A stretch of 64,000 nucleotides of DNA, from NCBI GenBank assembly GCA_016858145.1, contig JAEHOE010000156.1, positions 186,001-250,000 of the forward strand, read 5' to 3'. Below the pieces are notes generated by a model. That model saw only the letters and a program-made list of their open reading frames with translations, was not told the origin of the DNA and did not search any database. The translations under genes were made by a program, and so were the position numbers. The stretch is from Edaphochlamys debaryana (Eukaryota > Chlorophyta > Chlorophyceae > Chlamydomonadales). This document shows, piece after piece, positions 19,501 through 29,200 of this stretch. Within the stretch, counting starts at the first letter, position 1, and every line of letters starts with the position of its first letter.

Positions 19501-20278
19501 GGGCCTGGGCCTGGGCCTGGGCCTCGGCTGCCTGTTTGCGCTGGGCCAGGTCCTGGAGCTGGGCCCGCAGAGCTGCGAGCTCCGCATCATCTCCAATCTG
19601 GTGGGCCTGGGCCTCGGCTAGGGCCTGGGCCTGGGCCTGGGCCTGGGCCTCGGCCAGGGCCTGGGCCTCGGCCAGGGCCTGGGCCCGGCTCTGCTCCAGG
19701 GCCTGGGCGGCCTGGGCCAGAGCGGCCTGGGCGGCGGCCCGCCGGGCCGTAGCGGTTGCCAGGTCTTCCTCCACTTGTTGAATCTGCCTGTGCTGCAGGT
19801 TGCGCATGGCCTCCTGTAGCTGCGCCTGGTTTGGGGGCAGGCCGCTTCCAGCCGCGGGGGTGCCTCCTCCGTTGGGGCTGGCGCCGTGGGGAGTCTGGTA
19901 GAGGCTGGCCTCGCCGCCTCCGCCTCGGCCTCCGCCGCCTCCGCCGTTGTCACCGTCCCTGGGCGGGTCGTTGAGCGGGTGACGGTTGGCGAGGCGCGGG
20001 TCGGGCACCGAGCCGCCCGGAGCCGTCGGATCGGGAACTTCGGTTTCGCCGGCCATTTTCGCGTCCAGTTGCGCGAGAATCTGGTCGCCGGCTTCTTCTA
20101 GTTCGTCCGTGTCGTCCGGCCAAATCGGCAGGGCGAAAATCTTTCCGTAGTAGTCGCACAGGTCTTCTGCGGCCATGTACAGGTTGGGTGGCAGTGGTTT
20201 GTCATGAAGCTGACAATGCAGTGTTATGTACCTGCGCTTTGCGCGAAGCTTGCGCTTCTGGATCTCGTCTCTGGCCAT
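19490..20278 (-). pseudogene. gag: Chromovirus gag, N-terminal part
   Basis: Starts at ATG 20278 (MARDEIQKRKLRAKRRYI), followed by DLCDYYGKIFALPIWPDD, a Pro/Gly-rich spacer and an Ala/Gln-rich helix that ends in AQAQAQ repeats encoded by GGCCTG hexamers (plus-strand reading) around 19496-19690. The frame then loses coding character. The capsid continues in a second frame (RELIARSQAELQ) from about 19490, so a one- or two-base shift lies at the end of the hexamer tract. Confidence 0.7.
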
Positions 20279-20598
20279 TTCCCAGTCCGCGACGGCAAAA
20301 GTTTCACCTAAGTCGGCCGGTGGACTGCCGGCGCGCTTGCTAGCAGGCGGAAATGCTTACAAAGCACAGCTAGCAAAGCCGGAAATGGCACGAAAGGCCC
20401 CGGTCACAGAAGAGTGAGACTGAAACCGGGCGCCCCCCCGAGGGCCGAAATGGCCCTTGTAAACAGGGGGCCCCGAAGGGCGCCTCGCAATGAGGCAAAG
20501 GGCAAAGCGTCGCGAGCGACTGCCCAGGGCGAGGCGCAAGGCCGTTGCCCAGCTCAGAGCGCGATGCTCGAGCGGTCTCTAGAAAAAACGAAAGTCTT

Positions 20599-20616
20599 CA
20601 AGTCCCCGCTACCATC
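20599..20616 (-). other. Primer-binding site of the chromovirus
   Basis: In element sense, two bases after the 5' LTR the sequence reads TGGTAGCGGGGACTTG. It would pair with a tRNA 3' end of the form CCCCGCTACCA. The PHD-containing retrotransposon at 50551 uses almost the same motif (TGGTAGCGGGAC). Between here and the gag start (20279-20598) is untranslated leader. Confidence 0.65.
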
Positions 20617-20955
20617 TGTAAGCTGTTACGCTCTTCCCTTAGGATCTAGACTCACGTTTCCCCAAAGAGCGCTCCAGCACCGACTCGAATCCCTAACTAG
20701 TATTTGCTTATCGTTCCCAAGTCTCGGTATGTTGGCAGCAAGAGCTGCCTGGATACTGAAGCAGTAAGGCGAACTTGTGACTCCCTGCAGGGCGCGCACC
20801 TAAGTGCGGCCCATTGTGACGTAGAAATAGAAATAGAAATATCTAACGCCGGGTTACCCCTGGCGTGGGTTAAGGAGGGCGGGTTGGTCAGACCCGCCAC
20901 CATTGTGACTTACGGCCCCTCGGTCATGCGGCCGGGGCACATACCCTGGCTCACA
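20617..20955 (-). repeat. 5' LTR of the chromovirus (339 bp)
   Basis: Same ends as the 13354-13603 LTR but 89 bp longer. The extra segment (about 20822-20910) lies between two near-identical 13-bp repeats (CCATTGTGACGTA and CCATTGTGACTTA). It contains GAAATA repeats and two small hairpins, including GGCGGGT...GACCCGCC at about 20879-20898. It is followed by the GAAAG duplication. Confidence 0.88.
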
Positions 20956-20960
20956 GAAAG
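20956..20960. repeat. Target-site duplication GAAAG, right copy
   Basis: Exact copy of the five bases at 13349-13353, directly after the right LTR end CTCACA. Confidence 0.85.
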
Positions 20961-22281
20961 CATAAGCCTATAACCATAAGGAATTCCCAGCTCAGCCGCG
21001 CCAGACAGGGCCGCCAGCAGCTCGAAGTGTCCACGCCAGCCCGCTGCTTCCTATGGTGACTCACCGAATCCCCGACCCTGTAGCTAACAAGCACCCCCCT
21101 TCTAGGGGGCCCAGTAGGCCCCAGCCGCACGTGCACAGTGCTCTCTCCCCACCTTCGCCCCTCAGGGCCCCCTCAGCAGGCTGCTCACCCTCGCGCCCCT
21201 CCCCTGCCTGCTTCCTTATCTCTGACCTGTATGTGGTGCCCCAGTGCCCCATAAGGCACGTTGGCCACGCTGCAACTCAAACTGCAGAGGCCGGTCAGGG
21301 TTGCAGCCCAGTGGGCACACCGCACGAGCGAGGCGGAGAGAGTGAGACACTTTACACAGGCGTACTATGGAGGCAAGTACACAAGCAAGCAGGCAGCAGT
21401 GCTCTCCGAGTGATTGCCGTACTGTTGGGAGAGGCGCTGCCGTACTGGAAAGCAAAAAACAACACGAACCAATACGTCGCATCACAACCGCTCTTACCAT
21501 GCTAGACTGGCTAGAGCTCCCAGCGCAATACACACTCGAGCCCAGCAGCCACCTACGTAAAGCCCGTCTCCACGCATGGGCCCCCCCTAGTATGAAGCCG
21601 AAACCCCCGTCCTCTCACTTAAGCCCGTATAACATTGGCATTCTTCCTTGCTCATAGTGCTCTATAAAAAGTGCGATGTCAGCTGGCGCCATGTACTGAA
21701 CCTTCTCTATCCTTGCCAGGAGTGCGTGGCGATGCAAAGCCTCGCTCCGGGTTTCTTCATTCAGCGCTTCCCATGCCAATGCTGGGATGCACATCTTTAG
21801 GCCGAGCAATCCAGAAAATAGGAAAATGTGAACGATAGATACCCCGCCCGAGAGCAGCATGATACGACGTAGCCAAAGCTAGACAGGTACGGAAGCTGGA
21901 CATGCATCCGCAACTAGCCCCTGGCAGCCACCGCATGCGCAACGTGGCCCAAACCGCTCAGGGTCAGCGGCTCTTTGACTCTTGAGATGCATTGCTGCTT
22001 AGGGTTCACTAGAGGCCTGAAACAGATAGACAGATTCTTGTTTGCTATGCCTGAACAGCCTCGACAGTGCAAGCCAAGTGCAGGACCGCAGCGCGCACTA
22101 CCGAACCCCCAGCGTACTTCGACATAGCAGACCCCAATGACTGCTTTGCACCCATATGCATTGCATGCAAAACCCATGGCGGCTGGACTGCACGCCACTT
22201 GCACACCATCAAGACTGCAAAGCTACCTCCACCAATAAAAGCATTAATTGCCCACGACTCATCGGTGGCCGCAGCAGCCGC
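20961..22281. other. 3' flank of gene B
   Basis: DNA between the retrotransposon and the gene B stop codon. A minus-strand TGTAA, the chlorophyte polyadenylation signal, lies at 21356-21352 and is a candidate end for the gene B transcript, which would give a ~0.9-kb 3' UTR. One hydrophobic open frame (21615-21860) is listed separately. Nothing else is recognisable. Confidence 0.45.
21615..21860 (-). CDS. Possible orphan exon or small ORF, hydrophobic then helical
   Basis: 81-residue frame on the strand of gene B, 0.4 kb past its stop. It opens with a hydrophobic stretch (VSIVHIFLFSGLLGLKMCIP) and continues as a charged helix (LLARIEKVQYMAPADIALF). The composition looks protein-like, and the layout (membrane span then amphipathic helix) resembles the end of the gene B membrane region. 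It could be an alternative 3' exon, a remnant of a third paralogue, or chance. I recognise no family. Confidence 0.25.
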   Translation of the reverse strand: MLLSGGVSIVHIFLFSGLLGLKMCIPALAWEALNEETRSEALHRHALLARIEKVQYMAPADIALFIEHYEQGRMPMLYGLK

Positions 22282-25200
22282 CTACTCATGAAGCTCCAGG
22301 ATCACTTCGGCCCGGTCCACTGCCGGACCCGACGCCCGCTGCTGCCGCGGCCAGTGCGGCATGCCTTGTCGCTCATCCCGCTCCTGCTGTCCCTGTGGCT
22401 CAAACAGCCCTTCGTCGGATGCTCCGCTCCCCTTGACGGCCACTGCCACAACCGCGCCAGCGCCAGCACCGCTGCTGGGCCCCGTGATGATGAGCCCCCG
22501 CGCAATGCTGTTGCCCGTCGAGCCGCCGGCGGCGGCACCAGCGGGGCCTTGGACCGCTGGCTGTCCAGGGCTGTCGGGCTGCGGCGGGGCAGGGACAGCG
22601 AGGACGGCGGATGGCAAATCTAGCTGATCGCTGGCTGGCTCCGTTGAAAGCTTGGGGCCGCCGCTGGTGGCCTGCTGTAGTGGAGGAAAATCCGGCTCGA
22701 CCGCCGCCGGGGCTGCGATCGTGCCGGCGATGTCCGCTGCGGTCATGCTCGCGGCAGCTGAGGCTGCGGGAGTGTTCTCGGTACCAGAGGCAGTGGTGGG
22801 CCGCCGCCGCCTCGAGGAGTACTGGGATAGAAAGCGCTGGCTCTCCGATTCTGTGATGGGGTTTGAAGCCTCCGTGCTGTCTCGCTCTGTCAGTGGTAGC
22901 TCGACCGAGTCCTCTCCCTCCAGCGCCGAACCTGCCTGGCCCGCGCCGCCGGGCAGGTATGCCCGCACACGCTTCAGGGCGGCTCGCACCCTGGGCCAGG
23001 TAGGCCAGGCGCACACGATGAGGGCAATGACAGATGCAATGAAGATGACGTTGATGCTCAGGGTGAGGGCGGCGATGACGTTCTGTGGGGGCACAGGGGG
23101 CGGAGAGTGGTTGGAGCGGATAGGAGCGGACGGCACAACCTCAGCCGAAGGCTCTGCTGCCCATGTGCGCCATGCAAGCAAGACAACGGCTCACCCCTGC
23201 CGGCTGGTTCGCCAGGTCCTCTGTGCCCGTGACCAGGTATAGGTTGAGGGCAATGGTGGCGCATAAAACGATTGAAGACCAAAACTCGAGATTGTGCAGC
23301 AGGCGGCAGCGGCTCGGCCGGACCGTGGAGTTGACGCCCGCAATGAGGAAGAGCACCAGCATCAGCATCAGCGCCTGGTACGACACGTCCAGGCTGCTGC
23401 CAAACACGTCCACCGCAACCAAGGCAAGCGTCTGGGCCATCAACACCGAGTCCCTGTGAGTGCAACCGAGAGGAGGGCGTGAGACGACTTGTTAAAAGGC
23501 CATGGCTGGCCAAATAACCAAGGCATAGAAGCTAGCTCACCACCAGAAGTACTGCTCCTTGTACCGCAGATACATGAAGCCGTAGACGCGCTGGGTGTGC
23601 GAATCTTTCATGAGGTCTGCTCTGTGACTCCAAAGCAGGAAGAAGTTGACGAGGGGCGGGCTGAGGCAGAAGACGATGAGGAAGACCACGCCCACGGGAA
23701 CGTAGAGCGCTGCGTGCATGCCCGTGTAGCACTCCCTGGGGACAAAGAATGGGCATTATGCCATGGTCAGAGCCTGTAATCAGCATGCTTAGAACTAAGG
23801 CCTCACGCGCACTCAAATCAAACGGGCCTGAAAGGCTTACTGTTGCATGTTGCGCGTCCAGTAGCCGCGAGGGTGGGTCACAGCGGCGAATTCGACGGCC
23901 GTGTATTGCTGCTGGCTGCTCGCATGCAGCTGCTCTGGCGCGTCCACCTCCATGCAGGAGAAGACGCTGAAGCCGGCACTGGCCCAAGACGGGAACAGCA
24001 CAAAGATGGCCACCATGAACACCATGCCCAGCTGCTGGCCCAGAGTTAGGGACTCGTCCTGGAAAGAGCAAAAATAGGTAGGGAGACGCATAGCAAGGTT
24101 GGAAGCACCGTCAGACAAACGAAGGGTAAAGCATGCAAGCCCTGAAGAGCACATGCCCCAGCATAGCCCCGCCCAGCAATTACTCATGCCATCACCGGCA
24201 TCTACCGCTGGCACGCTCATCAGTCACCCACCATGTACGATAGTCCGGTGGAGAGGTGCGCGAAAGGGGTAGATAGCGCCTCAACGCGAAGGTACTGGCT
24301 CAGCCTGGTGCTCACAGACGAGACGCCGCTGTTGCCTAGCTGCAGCCACCCGCTTGCAGCGGCGGGCTCCAAAGCTGAGATCGCGGACAGTTGCTCGCCT
24401 GACTCCTCGCTCACTACAGTCGCCAGTCGAGAGATATTGGCGGTTCGCGCAGCTTTAGTGCGTTTGCTCCTGCTAAGCTGTGGCGTGGCGGGCTTTGTGG
24501 CACGGAAGAAGCCGTAGCGGAGTAGCCACAGGAGCAGGCACACCGCTGTCACAGCGCAGGGCGTGAGCAGGGCGCCCAGCACCTGCAGAAACGCCTGACC
24601 CGCGCTGTCCTGGTTGGGCAGCAGGCAGGCGTGGCTGCGGGGCGGGAAGGGCGGCCAAGGGAGGGCTTGGTTTAGTCATCAGTATCGTACAAGAGTCGCC
24701 CAGCCAAGCAGCGGCATCGGTTGCTCTACAAACAAGCCTTCACACCTGTAGGCGAGGTAGTTCTCGGCACCCGTTGCTGCGGCCAGTACGGATGTGAACC
24801 CTTGCATGGCCCCTGGTTTTGGGAAGTTGAGCCGGGCGATGATGATGAAGTACTGCACGTGAACCACCAGCACCTGCGGCAGAGTGACCGGACAGCGTCA
24901 GCAGACCCTCATTGCAACTGGACAGAACACGGCATTTCGTCGACCGCACCTTGAATATGTCGGCTGCAGGCGGGTTGCCGGTCGGGTCCGCCGCGGTCCC
25001 ACCATCCGTGCCAGATTCGGCTTCAGGCATTGCCGGGTCCTTGTACTCCGCTCCCAGGTTGGCCGCAGCTGCGTAGAGGATGACTGCTGCAGTCCCCGCA
25101 AACGCCAAGATGCCCAGCCCAATGGTTCGAGCCAATGTGGGGCACTCATTGCACTAGAAGGGAGGGAGGTGCAGGATGGGGAGCCCAGTCAGCAGGGTCG

Positions 25201-26274
25201 TGAGAGGGCGGTGCGGCAACAGCTAGTTGACAGTCATGTCACGCTATGAACATGTTCACGGCAAGTTCACCCAATTCCCTATCCACGTTCCTTGATAGAC
25301 GCTGGCATGCGTAGTGACTTCCCATAAAATTATCTTCCTCACCTGAAAGTCAGAGTCTAGGTACAGGCCGGGCTGGCACGTGGCACACAAGTTCCCAGCG
25401 TAGCCTTCCGCGCACAGGAGCTCCAGATAAGACGTGTTGCTGGGTCCGCCGGGGTCATTGAGGGAAGCATTGTTGTCAGTGGCTTGCAGCACGCGACGGC
25501 TGCGGCCGCTTTCCAGGGCCAGGGCCGAGAGGGCTGCGCTATGGGCTGCAGCCAGGGCCCATGTCCGCTCATCCTCGGCGCCAAGACCTGAAAGCTTGAG
25601 GGACAGTCCGCTGGCATTGGCTCGCTGCAGCCAGGCGCTGAGGAGAGCCTCGGGTGCTTCTGTGCATGCGTCCTCGTTCGGGCATGCATGCATGAGCGGG
25701 CTCCGGGGGTCCGAGTGCCAGTACCCGGGGAGGGGCACCATGGTACTGCCGCCTGGGCACGCGGCGTTGTCCGGACAGCCCATGCACGTCCGTGTGGCTT
25801 CCAGGGACAACTGCTTCCGGCGCTCTAGGCTTTCCGCAGCGGTCAGGTTGCTGCCAAGATCTTCACCTGACTGCGGCCTGAGCCTTGGGTCGGGGTAAAA
25901 CCCAACCGCTCGCTCGGGGCATGCGGCGCAGCTCGAGTTGAGGGCCATGCCGTCGGTCCACGCTGGGCTGGAGGGCGCCTCAGGGAACACCGCCTGCTCG
26001 CCGACGGAGCATCCGCCTAAAGTGAAGACAACTGTGGAGGGCTGGAGAGGCCCGGATGGGCCCCTCGCTCTGACAAAAATGGTGTATGGCCCGGGCCATC
26101 CGGAGAGGCGGCCACTGAGCCGTGCCGTACCGTCCTCGGGGCTGACAGGCAGGCTCCACGGGGCCAGGCCGTAGCCCTGGACCGAGAGAGCGCTGCTGCC
26201 GCCTGTGTCTCGCAGGACAGGTGGCGCAGAGGCTATCGACAGACGTACGGTGAAGGCGCCAGACGTGCTTGGAG
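22282..26274 (-). other. Gene B Cys-rich region, membrane spans and cytosolic tail
   Basis: Exon 26274-25343 carries CMGCPDNAACPGG, LLCAEGYAGNLCATCQPGLY and then exon 25153-24950 opens CNECPTLA: the ephrin-receptor/GCC2-GCC3-like CxxCxxG motif that often precedes the membrane part in algal giant proteins. Hydrophobic spans follow: GLGILAFAGTAAVILYAAA, VQYFIIIARL, CAVTAVCLLLWLLRYGFF, MVFMVAIFVLF, PVGVVFLIVFCLSPPLVNFF, YQALMLMLVLFLIAGV, SSIVLCATIALNLYL, INVIFIASVIALIVCAW. The tail (~23000-22282) is Ser/Pro/Ala-rich and presumably cytosolic. The layout faintly resembles TRP-like multi-pass proteins, but I would not call it a channel. Confidence 0.65.
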
Positions 26275-29200
26275 CTGCAAAGGGAGGAAAGGGCAAGGCA
26301 ACGACAGATGTCAAGCGGGACATTAGGAGGTCGCAAGGACAAGTTTGTTGAGGCACGCATGCACACATGAAGTAGCCGCACATGACACCATACCGTATAT
26401 CCCGATCCTCACCAGAAGAAACGGGCTGGCCCTGGCTGTCGGTCAGGCGGACCAGAAAGTCCACGGACGCAGCGACCTTGATCAGGCCTTGTACCTGCCC
26501 CATTGTGCTCTCGGGCGGAAGCTCGAGCAGCCCAGCCCAGGTTTCTCGTGGCTGTTGCCGGATGTCAGGCTCAAGGAATCTTTTAGCGCTCCGCGGAAGC
26601 GCGTACAGGGATGCACGCTGGGTGTCCATGAACCAGATAGGGCGCGAAACCTGGTTCGGGAGGCTGAAGCCCGTTGCAAACGCTGATGCCGGCGGCGGCG
26701 GTGTGCTGGTTGTATCGCTGGTTGCATCGCTGGGTGGGGTGTTAGGAGAAGCGTTTTCTTGGCCAGCGGTACTTGCGTTGACAAGAATCGCGGTAGAGCT
26801 GGCCGAGTCACTCGCAGCTTCGCCGATTGCGCCGGGCGACAGGAGCAGGAGCGAGCAGTTGCTTGGCAGCAGCGCTGAAGATGTCGTCTGGTTCTCATTG
26901 CCCGCTGGAGGCGACGGCATGAGCCCCTGCAATTGCTCGCCGCTGACTGAGGGTGCGCAGAGCGTGCCTACCAGTTGGGCCAGATCCGTCCGGAGCGACT
27001 CCCTCAGAGGCAAACCACTGTCCGTGCACGTCTGGTAGGATGCAATCTCGCCCCCGAGCCAGGCACTGTTTGCGAAAGCCTGGGAGTCCGAGTTAAACAC
27101 CACAACCTGACCGGGGGCATGCTCCAGGAAAAGGCCTCCTCCGTATCCCTTTGGGGGATCAGAAGCTGACGCGCCTGGGACCAAGGCGGCGATGTTACCC
27201 GCAAAGGTGCTGCTGCAGATGACGCAGAGCTTGGGCTCCGACGCATTGGTTAAGACAGCTTGAGGCTCGGCGCTGGAGGGCAGAGGACCCACGTGCAGCC
27301 CGCCTCCACGGCCGGCCACATTGCCCCGAAGCTGTACATCCGACAACAACACTTGCTGGCTGCCTGACGCGCTGACGCCGCCGCCGTCTCCAAATGAGGT
27401 GCTGTTTGCCACAGCCGTCCCACCGCTGAGCACCAGCTGAGTACAGCCTGCAGCTGCCACTGAGCCTCCCCGCAGCTGAGCTGAGTTGCCCAGGAATGTG
27501 GAATTGCTGACCAACAACGTTGATGCCATGCCGCAATACATGCCGCCGCCGGAATCAGTAGCGCTGTTGCCAGGGCCGATCTGATTTAATGCTGTCTCCA
27601 AGGTAGCCCCGCCCAACACGGCGATTGCTCCACCGAAGCTTCCCGTGTTATTCGCCAGCACTCCTCCAGTCAATTTGAGGCGGCAGTTGGGGCCCTGGAG
27701 GGTAATCGCCCCGCCGCTGCCAGAGGCCCGATTGCCGGTCAGCGTGCTGCTTGTGTCCAGCCGCCAATCCATGGGGACAGCAGGGCAACTGCTGACGAAG
27801 ATTGCGCCCCCCAACCGGCCAGCAAGGTTGTCGGCGAATGTGCTGTCCGCGCCCAGCTGCATAGCCGCAACCAGGGGGCTCCAGATTGCGCCCCCGTCCT
27901 CCAGCAGAGCAGAGTTTCCTGACAAGCTGCTGCCTGAAGACATGCTGAGCTGCTGAACGGCCTGTGTGGCATAGACGGCGCCGCCGCTGAGCAGAGCGGT
28001 GTTTGCCGCGACGCTACTGTTGCCCTCAATCAGCATCACCAGAACTGAAGCAGCGGAAATGGCACCTCCATCACGTCCGGCCCGGTTCTGTGACAGGGTG
28101 CTGTTGCCGTACAGCCGCAGAGAGATCTCTTGTGAGGAGATGGCGCCTCCAGAGCCCGACGCCTCGTTACGGCCGATGAAGCTTCCCCCAGATGCGGTGA
28201 TATTGACGAGGTCCAGGGGGGCTGCGAGTGCCCCCCCGTCAAGGGCTGCGGTGTTGCCGGCAATGGCAGTGCCCTGGCCCTCCAGCTGCACTTGTACCGA
28301 GCCCTGCTCAGCCAGGACTGCGCCGCCCTTTCCTTGAGGGGCGTGGTTCGAGCTGATGCTGCTTTGGCCCCTCAGGTCGACTTGCAAGCTGCCCCGCACG
28401 CTGTGTATCAGTCCACCGCCAAGGACAGCTGAATTGCCAGTTGCGCCGCTGTTCCCCGTCGCGAAGAATGCGACACTGGACGCCTGGATGCTAGCCGCGC
28501 CTCCGTGCGTGTTGGCGGTATTATTGTTAACCATGCTGTTATCGAGCAGTGTCAGGCTGACGACCCCACGGTCCGCCGTAACCCACAGCGCTCCACCAAA
28601 GGTCGCCGCGGCGTTACTGGTTATGCTGCTTCCACCGCTGAGCACCAATCGAAGATCGGTAGAGTCAGAGGCGAGCAAGCCACCGCCCCCGTTGAGCGCA
28701 GCATTCCTGGCGAGCTGGGAGCCTGCACTGGCGGTGAGGTCGACGGCTCCACTGCTTGCCAAGTAGAAAGCGCCCCCGGAGGTCTGAGCCCTGTTGTCAG
28801 ACACCTCGCTGCCAAGAAGTGCAAAGCCGCGCACTCCGCCGCTTTGCACGGCGAAGGCTCCGCCGTTCCTGGCGGCGTTGCGCATCACACGGCTCGCCGT
28901 GAGGGTGATGTTGACGAGGCTGCCGCTAGACACGTAGACAGCGCCGCCATCCTGAGCGGCGCTGTTTTGGATGAGATCGCTCCCAGAGATCAGCAAGTTG
29001 CTGATACTGCCTCGATCCGCGCACATGACCCCGCCATAAGCGGCGCTGTTGTTGGTGAGGGTGCTGCCAGCAGTGAACCTTAGGTTGGTGAGGCCTGCAG
29101 CCCCAGAGGCGTAGAAAACGCCCCCCTTCCCATCAGCTTTGTTGCTTGACGCCGTGCTGCCACCAAAGCTGACATCCTCGATGCCACCAAGCCCCGCGAA

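Larger units (their letters stand above)
13354..20955 (-). mobile_element. Ty3/gypsy chromovirus LTR retrotransposon (minus orientation)
   Basis: A complete element of 7,602 bp bounded by LTRs starting TG and ending CA, with a perfect 5-bp target duplication. In element sense the order is 5' LTR (20955-20617), primer-binding site, gag, protease, reverse transcriptase, RNase H, integrase, chromodomain, polypurine tract, 3' LTR (13603-13354). Integrase followed by a chromodomain is the chromovirus arrangement. Gag is split by one frameshift and the integrase tail by two, so this copy is probably not autonomous. The LTRs differ by about four substitutions plus one 89-bp indel, so the insertion is fairly recent. 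It sits in the intergenic space between paralogues A and B. Confidence 0.9.

Noticed and set aside
17746..19752. Plus-strand Ala- and Gly-rich ORFs (including 260 codons at 18970-19752)
   Set aside because: Antisense of the chromovirus gag and its hexamer repeats; no domain.
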